From Variovorax sp. PBL-E5 (GTDB lineage Bacteria > Pseudomonadota > Gammaproteobacteria > Burkholderiales > Burkholderiaceae_C), in the NCBI RefSeq assembly GCF_901827185.1, contig NZ_LR594674.1:7038-71037 (forward strand): a DNA stretch of 64,000 nt, read 5' to 3'. Both the position numbers and the translations under genes were made by a program. Every line of letters begins with the position of its first letter. Position 1 is the stretch's first letter. The notes below the pieces were generated by a model that did no database searches, was not told the origin of the DNA, and saw only the letters and a list, made by a program, of their open reading frames with translations. This document shows positions 19,776-26,029 of this stretch, piece by piece.

Positions 19776-21054
19776 CCGACGCTTCTAAAATCTGAACGCG
19801 CAACTCAGCACGAAGGACGACCGGTCACGATAGAGCGGAATCAGCGGTCACGTTCGCCGGAATACGCAGAGACCACCAAACGGGTGTGGCAAGCCCGGCT
19901 TGATCCTCGGCGCAACACACCTTCCATTGGAATCTACTCCCATGTAAAAGACCGGTGGGGCATCTTCCATGCGCAGCCCTTTGTGCTCAATGAGCGCCAG
20001 GCGGGCGTGGCCATTGAAGGTGTCATCCGCCAAGAAAAGCTGGAGACCAGCCAGCTTGCTGTGGATACCCATGGCTACACCGACTTTGCCATGTCACATG
20101 CCCGTTTGCTTGGTTTTGATCTTTGCCCGCGGTTGAAGGAACTCAAACAGCGCCACCTCTTTGTGCCACGCGGCACCAAAGTGCCCGCAGAAATCGCTGC
20201 GGTGTGCGAAGCCAATGTCGACGTCGCTTTGATCGAAAAGCATTGGGATAGTCTGGTGCACCTGGCAGCCTCGGTCATGAGCGGACATGCCAGTGCGGTG
20301 GCAGCTCTTGCGCGGTTCGGTTCTGCCGCCCAGGGCGATCCAATCTATGAGGCTGGCGTGCAATTGGGGCGGTTGCTGCGTACGGCGTTTTTGGCTGACT
20401 ACTTTGTCAAGGACGCTTTCAGGAACGAGTTGCGCCGGGTGCTCAATCGGGGCGAGGCTGTTAACGCCCTCAAGCGCGCCATTTATACCGGCCGGATCAG
20501 CCCGGCGCAGGCCAAACGTGTCGATGAAATGCAGGCTGTGGCCGATGCGTTGAGCCTGATGGCCAACATCGTGATGGCGTGGAATACCTCACAGATGCAG
20601 GCGGTCCTGGATCGCTGGTCGAACCGCCGCCAGGTCATTCCACCGGAACTGATCGGGAAGATTGCGCCCACCAGGCTGGAGAGCATCAACTTGCGGGGTG
20701 TGTTTCGCTTCCCGGTTGACCGCTATGCTGACCAAATCCTGCCTTCGCGGCCAAATGCATCGATAACTGGCACCAATGGATGAAACCGACCACGGTTTGA
20801 CGCCACGAATCGCAGATTTGAAAGTGAACAGGAAAGTCAATGAAATCAACGATCTACCAACACCACCTCCGCGCCAGTGCTAGCTTTTCGTACCGTCACT
20901 TATTGCACTGAAAACGAGGAGACCCCTAGTTGTAGCGAATGGTGTGCAGTCGCGCCGAGCGATGTTCAGTCTGATTCAGCGATGGAAATCACACCAGGTC
21001 TGCCGAAGATCCACCCGCGCCCTGTGGGCGGCTTGTGGACAAATCGGCTCACCG

Positions 21055-21125
21055 TGACACTTGGGGGGCGTTCATTGACACTTGGGGGGCAGAGTACCCC
21101 GGCGCACTGCAGACACTTGAGGGGC
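21055..21125 (+). repeat. oriV iteron cluster 1 (three copies)
   Basis: Copies at 21055-21069 and 21076-21090 have the variant TGACACTTGGGGGGC; 21111-21125 has AGACACTTGAGGGGC. Confidence 0.92.
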
Positions 21126-21236
21126 AAACGTCGGTTTTCAGCCTAGCCAGGCGTGGCCAAGTGCCTGCAAGCGCTCGCCGCGGTCAAGTTATGCACAGGA
21201 ACTGTGCATAAGCCTGTGGAAAAGCCCGATTTCTAT

Positions 21237-21341
21237 AGACACTTGAGGGGCGCAACCCTAGACACTTGGGGGGCGGCTTCGTTGACACTTGTGGGGCCAA
21301 CTACAGACATTTGAGGGGCGCACCCTAGACACTTGAGGGGC
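21237..21341 (+). repeat. oriV iteron cluster 2 (five copies)
   Basis: Starts at 21237, 21260, 21283, 21305 and 21327, roughly 22-23 bp apart, i.e. about two helical turns. Variants: CTTGAGG, CTTGGGG, CTTGTGG and ATTTGAGG. Confidence 0.92.
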
Positions 21342-21469
21342 AGCGGTTTTGCTTTTTTCTTGGCGTATCAACGACTTACGGCATGTTTTCCGATGCGCTA
21401 ACCGCTTTATAACCACTTTTTAAACCAAATTTTATAAACCGTAGTTATTAACCTGCGTGCTTAAAAAGC

Positions 21470-21700
21470 ACGCGCCGAAGGGGGGAGACCCCCCTTCTCG
21501 ATCCCACCCGGCCGCAAGCGGCCTCCCATCCCCCCAGGGGCTGCGCCCCTCGGCCTTCGGCCTCACCTGCATTCGAGCTGCGCCTAACGGCGCAGAGGGC
21601 TACCAAACAGGCGCAAGCGCCTGCAACAGCCCTAATTTCGTCTCTAGGTCGCTGCGCTATGCCCAAAGGGGCTGCGCCCCTCTGGACTCCTGCAACTCTC
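21470..21700. other. GC-rich hairpin cluster next to oriV
   Basis: No gene. A run of perfect short dyads: ggggggagacccccc, ggccgcaagcggcc, ggggctgcgcccc, ggccttcggcc, gcgcctaacggcgc, aggcgcaagcgcct, and a second ggggctgcgcccc. This GC-rich block next to AT-rich DNA is in keeping with IncP-1 origins; these may be replication stop or single-strand structures. Confidence 0.6.
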
Positions 21701-21815
21701 CATGCAGCTCAACCATCGCGGCCACGATGGAAGGACCGCGCAGCGCAACGGACGCAAGGTTTTACTCCAAGGGGAAAAGGGCCGGCGACCGTTAGCCGGA
21801 TTGCTGGGAGAAGTG

Positions 21816-21830
21816 GCCCCTCAAGTGTCA
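21816..21830 (-). repeat. Solitary inverted iteron upstream of the first KorC promoter
   Basis: Reverse complement TGACACTTGAGGGGC, a perfect iteron, about 475 bp from the oriV array and opposite in direction. Single outlying iterons in IncP-1 plasmids are thought to help copy-number control by TrfA handcuffing. Confidence 0.85.
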
Positions 21831-21848
21831 AAGAAACGCGGGTACGGG

Positions 21849-21878
21849 TTGACGGAATAGGGCATTTTGCCCTATAAT
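21849..21878 (+). promoter_or_regulatory. KorC-repressed promoter 1
   Basis: -35 TTGACG (21849-21854) and -10 TATAAT (21873-21878), 18 bp apart, with the KorC operator TAGGGCATTTTGCCCTA (21858-21874) filling the spacer. The transcript starts with a shared leader (see 21880-21928). Confidence 0.88.
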
Positions 21879-21928
21879 TGATGGCAAGGCCGGGCGCTTC
21901 GCCCAGGTCAACAACCGGAGCATTTCCG

Positions 21929-22213
21929 ATGAGCAAGACTTTGAAAGTGGCCGCCTTTCGTGCCGAAGCCGATCACCTGTTTCGACTGGCGAACGTCGAT
22001 TACCACGCCTGCGTCGGTGCCCACGAGCTGGACAACTGGCGAGCCGTCGCCGGCCGCGTGCTGGCCGAGGTCGAGCACTGCGAATGCAAGCGCGCCACGC
22101 CCTACGACCTGGAGCAGTTCCGCAAGGCTGTCGAGGCCGTGAAGGAACGCATCACTCAGGCCGTCGAGCGCGGCCAAGCCAAAGCGGCCAACGATTCCCG
22201 CTTTAGCGGCTAA
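21929..22213 (+). CDS. Small KorC-regulated backbone protein, unknown function
   Basis: A 94-aa soluble protein (MSKTLKVAAFRAEADHLF) with no motif I can assign. It is predicted to be helical, with a charged C-terminal half (YDLEQFRKAVEAVKERI). The start is the ATG after the conserved leader with its ccggag site. The position, first gene after oriV under a KorC promoter, marks it as part of the kor regulon, possibly a member of the small Kle/Klc proteins. I do not recognise a named homologue with certainty. Confidence 0.75.
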   Translation: MSKTLKVAAFRAEADHLFRLANVDYHACVGAHELDNWRAVAGRVLAEVEHCECKRATPYDLEQFRKAVEAVKERITQAVERGQAKAANDSRFSG

Positions 22214-22214
22214 A
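22202..22214. promoter_or_regulatory. KorB operator
   Basis: TTTAGCGGCTAAA, perfect, overlapping the stop codon of the preceding small gene and upstream of the klcA promoter. An imperfect KorA site GTTTAGCTAAAT follows at 22217-22228. Confidence 0.88.
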
Positions 22215-22216
22215 AA

Positions 22217-22259
22217 GTTTAGCTAAATTGCTGTAACTTAGGGCATTTTGCCCTATAAT
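22217..22259 (+). promoter_or_regulatory. klcA promoter with KorA-like and KorC operators
   Basis: -10 TATAAT (22254-22259) with a weak -35 (TGTAAC at 22232-22237). KorC operator TAGGGCATTTTGCCCTA at 22239-22255. KorA-like GTTTAGCTAAAT (22217-22228) has one mismatch. Together with the KorB site just upstream, three Kor repressors converge here. Confidence 0.85.
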
Positions 22260-22309
22260 TCATTTTGAAGGCCGGGCATTTCGCCCAGGTCAACAACCGG
22301 AGAACTCCG

Positions 22310-22744
22310 ATGAACGACACCCAAGCAAACCAACCCGTCACCGCGTCCCTGGTCGCCAGTAATCGCCGGCTTACCTTCCTACCTACTTACTTCGGACCGC
22401 GCCTGATGATGCGCGGCGAATCGCTGGTGTATGCCTGGCTGCGCCGGCTCAGTGAAGACTACAACGGCGGGTTCTGGAACTACTACGAACTGAGCAACGG
22501 CGGGTTCTATCTCGCGCCCGAGCTGACTGGCCGGCTGTGCCTGGAGGTCGACGGGAACGGGTACAGCGGCGAGCTGTCGGCCGATGCGGCCGGCATCGTC
22601 GCAACCCTGTTCACCTTGGGCCAGCTTGCCGCTGACAACCAGGGCACGGACGTGGCGGATGTGCTGATCGACCGCTACCACTTCCTGCGCGACTTCGCAC
22701 GCGACCACGCCGAGGCCGCAGAAATCTTCCGAGCGATCGACTAA
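22310..22744 (+). CDS. klcA: KlcA antirestriction protein (ArdB-like)
   Basis: A 144-aa protein of the KlcA/ArdB family, which relieves type I restriction as the plasmid enters a new host without being a DNA mimic. Family blocks are clear: RRLTFLPTYFGPRLMMRGE, YELSNGGFYLAPEL and ELSADAAGIVATLF. The start is the ATG at 22310 after the conserved ccggag leader; an upstream in-frame ATG at 22265 lies inside the leader and is not used by homologues. The KorC/KorA promoter implies expression just after transfer, before repressors build up. Confidence 0.94.
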   Translation: MNDTQANQPVTASLVASNRRLTFLPTYFGPRLMMRGESLVYAWLRRLSEDYNGGFWNYYELSNGGFYLAPELTGRLCLEVDGNGYSGELSADAAGIVATLFTLGQLAADNQGTDVADVLIDRYHFLRDFARDHAEAAEIFRAID

Positions 22745-22791
22745 AGGGGGCCGGCTCCAGCCGAAAGGCTGGGGCCACCTGGAGCGCGATC

Positions 22792-24198
22792 ATGGATCAT
22801 GAAGACAGAACCGACCGGCGCAATGCGGCCATCGAGCCCGGCCGCCTTCTCGCGGATGGGGACGTGGGCGCAGCCGAGCGCTGCCATGCGTGCGGCGAGC
22901 TGCTGCACCCCTACCCCGAGCCCGAATACTGGATGCAATACCCCCTGCCGGGCTGCTGCGTGGTGGACGGCCTGCGTTTCTGCGACGACGACCGAAAACC
23001 GGAGTGCATCGACTCGCACCTGGTCAAGCATCCGACGCCGGCAGCGCCGGCCGCCGTGAAGACCAAGAAGCGCGCCAAGAAGGCCGGGGGCGTCGAGGAG
23101 CGACTACGCGAGCGCGACGAGGCGGCGGCGGACCTGGCGGCCGAGCTGCCCGAAGAGCGGGCCGGCCTGCTGGCGGTCGCGGCCGAGGCCGTGGCCGCTT
23201 GTCACGCGGCCGTGCTGGCCAGCGACGGCGCTGCCGCCGAAGCAGCCGCGAATCGTTACGACGCGAGCATTTGGAAGCTCAACGGCGGCACGTACCAAGG
23301 CTGCAAGGATGGCGCGAACCCCGAGGCGGCCGGCACGTTGATCGAGCTACATTGCAGCGCCGCGCCTGGCGTGGTGCCGATGTGGGGCCAGTCGGGGGAA
23401 TTCCTGATGGAGTCGGCCGGCGTGCGCTGCCTGGTGGAAGTCGGTGATGGCTTTGGTTCGCTGCTGGATCGGCATTTCGCGTTCCATGTCGTTGACCTGG
23501 ACGGGCCATTTATCTCAGAGACGGGCTACCGTTCGCATTTCGAGACGGCACAGGGCGGGATGACCGTTGACCAGGTGGCCGCCGCCGTGTTCGCCGGCTA
23601 TCTCAAAGCGCATCGTCGCTACCTGACAGCCGAAGCGCAAAACAGGCATGCCGCCAAGCCGGTGCGCCCCTGGCTGGCTGGCATGGCGCAACCGCCCAGG
23701 CGGGCGCGGGCCATCGAGCCGGTGGGAGCCGATGACCTGGCCGAACCACTGCCGTCCGGGTTCGTGCTGGTGGATGCCGTCCTGACCAAGCACCAGGCAT
23801 TCATCGTCAAGAAGTGGGCCGAAGCTGCGCGCCTGAAAGTCAAGGCGGCCAGGGGGGCCGCCAAGGCCGTGCCGGCCCGGATCGACGCCAAGGAAGAAGA
23901 CGTAGCGCCCTCCCCTGCTGCCGAGAGCGACGACTACTACTACGAGGAACCCCCGGCGACAGAGGCGTTTTTCAAGGGCGTTCGGTGCCAGATCAAGAGC
24001 GTCCACCATCCTGTTTTCGCCAAGGACATAGGCAAAAAAGTGGTCGTGACCAGAGTTGCCGCAGACACCCGCCAGGTGTTCGCGCATGAGGATCGACCCG
24101 TAACGTACAAAATCAACCGGAATGGGCGGCGCGTGGTGGATTCAGACCCGCGCTGTATTGAGTCGATTTACAGCATGGATGCCTTGCGCATCCTATGA
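22792..24198 (+). CDS. klcB: KlcB backbone protein
   Basis: A 468-aa protein of unknown biochemical role, second gene of the klcA operon. The N-terminus has a cysteine cluster that could bind zinc (CHACGELLHPYPEP, CCVVDGLRFCDDD). The middle is Ala/Lys-rich. Near residue 325 the motif LTKHQAFIVKKWAE reproduces the C-terminal dimerisation segment of KorA (LPEHQAFIVKKWAE), and TrbA has a looser version. It lies 48 bp after klcA and overlaps korC by 4 bp as an upstream frame. Confidence 0.85.
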   Translation: MDHEDRTDRRNAAIEPGRLLADGDVGAAERCHACGELLHPYPEPEYWMQYPLPGCCVVDGLRFCDDDRKPECIDSHLVKHPTPAAPAAVKTKKRAKKAGGVEERLRERDEAAADLAAELPEERAGLLAVAAEAVAACHAAVLASDGAAAEAAANRYDASIWKLNGGTYQGCKDGANPEAAGTLIELHCSAAPGVVPMWGQSGEFLMESAGVRCLVEVGDGFGSLLDRHFAFHVVDLDGPFISETGYRSHFETAQGGMTVDQVAAAVFAGYLKAHRRYLTAEAQNRHAAKPVRPWLAGMAQPPRRARAIEPVGADDLAEPLPSGFVLVDAVLTKHQAFIVKKWAEAARLKVKAARGAAKAVPARIDAKEEDVAPSPAAESDDYYYEEPPATEAFFKGVRCQIKSVHHPVFAKDIGKKVVVTRVAADTRQVFAHEDRPVTYKINRNGRRVVDSDPRCIESIYSMDALRIL

Positions 24199-24212
24199 CC
24201 AGGAGCAATGCA

Positions 24213-24470
24213 ATGTCAGAGGCAAATATCAGGCTTGAATGCCTGCGGCCCGCAAACGACGGCTGGGAGCAGCCGACCGGCGAAGAGGTGCGCGAGGCGC
24301 TGAAAGCGGCGGGCTTCACGGGAGGCCAAGCCGCGAAAGCCCTCGGGCTGGGGGCAAAGGGCGATAGAACCGTACGCCGCTGGATCGGCGGGGATTCGGC
24401 CATCCCCTATGCCGCATGGGCCTTGCTGTGCGACTTCGGCAATTTGGGCCAAATCTGGAAGAAGGACTAG
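24213..24470 (+). CDS. korC: KorC transcriptional repressor
   Basis: An 85-aa repressor of the klc and kle promoters, binding TAGGGCATTTTGCCCTA. The helix-turn-helix is GFTGGQAAKALGLGAKGDRTVRRWIG, followed by the conserved PYAAWALLCD. The start is ATG 24213 with an aggag site at 24201-24205; an in-frame ATG six codons earlier is a less likely start. It matches RK2 KorC in length and nearly throughout from memory. It is expressed with klcA-klcB and so represses itself. Confidence 0.95.
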   Translation: MSEANIRLECLRPANDGWEQPTGEEVREALKAAGFTGGQAAKALGLGAKGDRTVRRWIGGDSAIPYAAWALLCDFGNLGQIWKKD

Positions 24471-24478
24471 CTAGCCGC

Positions 24479-24491
24479 TTTAGCGGCTAAA
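24479..24491. promoter_or_regulatory. KorB operator between korC and kleA
   Basis: TTTAGCGGCTAAA, perfect, about 100 bp upstream of the kleA promoter, in the 190-bp gap. KorB can act at such a distance. Confidence 0.88.
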
Positions 24492-24550
24492 GCCATGAAT
24501 ACCCCGGCTGCGCCGAATTTTTACGCCAAGGAAGAAGATTTTCACGGCAA

Positions 24551-24574
24551 TTTAGCGAAAATATTTTCGTTAAA
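24551..24574. promoter_or_regulatory. Near-perfect 24-bp palindrome upstream of kleA promoter
   Basis: TTTAGCGAAAATATTTTCGT followed by TAAA: both arms end in operator-like half sites (TTTAGC, GTTAAA) around an AT centre. It sits where a KorA site occurs in related plasmids, and may be a degenerate Kor operator or a host-factor site. Confidence 0.45.
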
Positions 24575-24578
24575 TCAG

Positions 24579-24607
24579 TTGACAGCTAGGGCATTTTGCC
24601 CTATCAT
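24579..24607 (+). promoter_or_regulatory. kleA promoter with KorC operator
   Basis: -35 TTGACA (24579-24584), 17-bp spacer, -10 TATCAT (24602-24607), KorC operator TAGGGCATTTTGCCCTA (24587-24603). A strong promoter when unrepressed. Confidence 0.9.
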
Positions 24608-24660
24608 GTTACTTAGAAGGCCGGGCATACCGCTCAGGTCAATAACCGGAGAACCATCCG

Positions 24661-24918
24661 ATGAACAAGGCACCGATCATGCCGTGGGTCGATCAACTTG
24701 CAGGCGCACCCGCTACCGACTTTCCCGCTCGACGCGATCAAATCGCTGTAGTGATGGACGAAGCAGCGGCGTTGACAGAGCAAGCAACGGGGTTGCTGAA
24801 CAAGGCGGCCGAGCTGCGCGCCAAGGCGTACTACGCAGCGTTGAGCCTGGAGGGCGACGCCAAGGGGAAATGGGGTTATGAGGAAGTAGAGCAGGCGAAG
24901 CGCCGAGCTGATTGGTAG
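24661..24918 (+). CDS. kleA: KleA stability-associated protein
   Basis: An 85-aa helical protein (MNKAPIMPWVDQLAGAP, VMDEAAALTEQATGLLNKAAELRAKAYY) matching KleA of the IncP-1 kle (kilE) operon, which is linked to stable inheritance and is toxic in some hosts when derepressed. ATG after the third copy of the conserved ccggag leader. First gene of the kle operon; kleB/C/D are absent, as in beta-type plasmids. Confidence 0.88.
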   Translation: MNKAPIMPWVDQLAGAPATDFPARRDQIAVVMDEAAALTEQATGLLNKAAELRAKAYYAALSLEGDAKGKWGYEEVEQAKRRADW

Positions 24919-25034
24919 GAGGAACGCCCCGGAGTGATCCGGGGCATTCGGCCCTGGTGCTGTCACACCAAAGGCCCAACCATAGGCGCGGTTGCACCCT
25001 GCATTGGATAGGCAATGCGAAAAGGGGTCAAGCG

Positions 25035-25358
25035 ATGACGAACATCATCAAGTTTCCAGGCAAGGCCGAGGCACCCGCCGAGGTCGCACCGGAGCCGGCA
25101 GCGCAGGAGAAGCCAGCGCCTGCCGCGCCGCGCCGGGGCCTGTTCGCGCCCGTGGTCAAGGCCGTCTGGGTTGTCGTCGTACTGGTGTGGCCGCTGCTGA
25201 AATGGATCGTCTCGATTGACGTGTTTTTTCAGTTCATCCGCATGGTCTACCACTGGAACACGCCGGGCGTTTTCGCCGGCTGGACGTTCCTCGCGCACTT
25301 CGCTGTGCTGGTGGCCTTGACGTATTTCGTATCCATCTACAAGCCCAAAGGAATTTGA
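25035..25358 (+). CDS. kleE: KleE membrane protein
   Basis: A 107-aa protein with a Pro/Ala-rich N-terminal tail and two hydrophobic segments (VVKAVWVVVVLVWPLLKWIV and FLAHFAVLVALTYFVSIY), so probably an inner-membrane hairpin. ATG 25035 gives the usual KleE length; the open frame extends upstream but without a good ribosome site. It ends 1 bp before kleF. Role in plasmid maintenance is not biochemically defined. Confidence 0.9.
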   Translation: MTNIIKFPGKAEAPAEVAPEPAAQEKPAPAAPRRGLFAPVVKAVWVVVVLVWPLLKWIVSIDVFFQFIRMVYHWNTPGVFAGWTFLAHFAVLVALTYFVSIYKPKGI

Positions 25359-25359
25359 C

Positions 25360-25881
25360 ATGACGAAGATGCTGCGCCCTTATCCGCTTGGCTACGTGTG
25401 CCCGAACACGGGCCGGGTGGCGGTGCTGGTCCGGGCCTACGCCGATAGCGACCTGAACGGCGATGCACCGGCCTACTGGTACAGCCAGAAGTCGGAGGAA
25501 TGGGGCCTTGACCCGTGGAAGCTGGTGGAAGGTGTTGATCCACACGCGGCCGGTGGGTCGTATGACATTTGTTTTGCCAACGGTTCGGTTTCGACAGTCG
25601 GGCCGTTGATGACGATCTTCCTGGGTGCCGCTGACGCGGCCCGGTTGAACGCCAAGGAGGAAGACGAGCGACGTGAGGCGCTGGCCGTGATTGCGGGCGA
25701 CCTTGGGCTTGATGCATCGGCCTTGCGCATCGAAAGCCTCATCGAGAGCCGCCCGGCAGTGTTCTACGACATGCCGGACGGCACTACGCGCAGCGCGTGC
25801 AGTCTCGATTCCGAGTGCTGGCGGGAAGCGCTTGCCAGGGGTGCGGCAGTACGCGCAATCCGCCAGGCAAAGGCGCATTAA
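25360..25881 (+). CDS. kleF: KleF backbone protein
   Basis: A 173-aa soluble protein, last gene of the kle operon and very close to kleE. Starts MTKMLRPYPLGYVCPNTG and contains WKLVEGVDPHAAGGSYDI. Size and position match IncP-1 KleF; no catalytic motif is visible. Confidence 0.88.
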   Translation: MTKMLRPYPLGYVCPNTGRVAVLVRAYADSDLNGDAPAYWYSQKSEEWGLDPWKLVEGVDPHAAGGSYDICFANGSVSTVGPLMTIFLGAADAARLNAKEEDERREALAVIAGDLGLDASALRIESLIESRPAVFYDMPDGTTRSACSLDSECWREALARGAAVRAIRQAKAH

Positions 25882-25925
25882 CAGGTGACCCGTTTTTTCG
25901 GGCCGTTTTTCGTGCCAAAGAAAAT

Positions 25926-25971
25926 TTTAGCGGCTAAAACGCTTGACTCAAGGACAAAGTTTAGCTAAACT
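25926..25971 (+). promoter_or_regulatory. korA-incC-korB promoter with KorB and KorA operators
   Basis: KorB site TTTAGCGGCTAAA (25926-25938), -35 TTGACT (25943-25948), 17-bp spacer, -10 TAAACT (25966-25971). KorA site GTTTAGCTAAAC (25959-25970) covers the -10. This is the autoregulated central control operon promoter. Confidence 0.94.
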
Positions 25972-26029
25972 TTGTCTTATGGGTGCTGGCTGTCACCAGC
26001 TTTTTTTAACTAGGCGCGGAGTCAATGAT

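Larger units (their letters stand above)
17206..19868 (+). mobile_element. Complete IS21-family insertion sequence (2663 bp)
   Basis: Starts TGGGTATTCCGG and ends CCGGAATACGCA, so the termini are inverted copies (TGxGTATTCCGG). It is flanked by the 5-bp direct repeat GAGAC at 17201-17205 and 19869-19873. Just inside the left end, further copies of a ttccg...cgtgacc motif follow (about 17211-17300), with counterparts at 19765-19860. These are the multiple terminal binding sites typical of IS21-type elements. It carries istA and istB. Confidence 0.95.
15200..20783 (+). pseudogene. tnpA: IS1071 transposase TnpA, interrupted at the first catalytic block
   Basis: The 5' part (15200-17205) and 3' part (19869-20783) together reconstitute the 971-aa IS1071 transposase. 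The split falls immediately after SSDMMSMET, next to the first catalytic aspartate, so neither part can be active. The 5' part reads eight codons into the insert and stops at 17227. The IRs of this copy could still be used in trans by the intact copy 1 transposase. Confidence 0.95.
15055..20926 (+). mobile_element. IS1071: IS1071 copy 2, interrupted by an IS21-family element
   Basis: Inverted relative to copy 1. The ends are the GGGGTCTCCTC-type termini at 15055 and 20926. The total of 5872 bp equals 3204 (IS1071) plus 2663 (insert) plus 5 (duplicated GAGAC), so no other indel has occurred. The outer flanking 5-mers (GAGCT left, TAGTT right) do not match each other or those of copy 1. The right end abuts the oriV region of the backbone. 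Confidence 0.96.
21030..21470 (+). other. oriV: IncP-1 vegetative replication origin oriV
   Basis: Eight direct iterons for TrfA binding: starts at 21055, 21076, 21111, 21237, 21260, 21283, 21305 and 21327, each of the form [TA]GACACTTGxGGGGC. Paired inverted DnaA-box-like sequences TTATGCACA (21189-21197) and TGTGCATAA (21203-21211) lie in the gap between iterons 3 and 4, and TTGTGGACA is at 21033. An AT-rich stretch (21365-21455) suits strand opening. The initiator gene trfA is not in the window. Bases 20927-21029 hold no feature I recognise. Confidence 0.93.

Noticed and set aside
5999..20931. Target duplication framing the IS1071-bounded block
   Set aside because: Flanking 5-mers TAATC, AGCAT, GAGCT and TAGTT do not match in any pairing, so composite transposition as one unit is not shown.
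21055..21341. CRISPR-like array
   Set aside because: The short 15-bp repeats at irregular spacing are replication iterons, not CRISPR repeats.
21457..21877. Open frames in the GC-rich oriV flank
   Set aside because: They read through hairpins and iterons; non-coding origin DNA.
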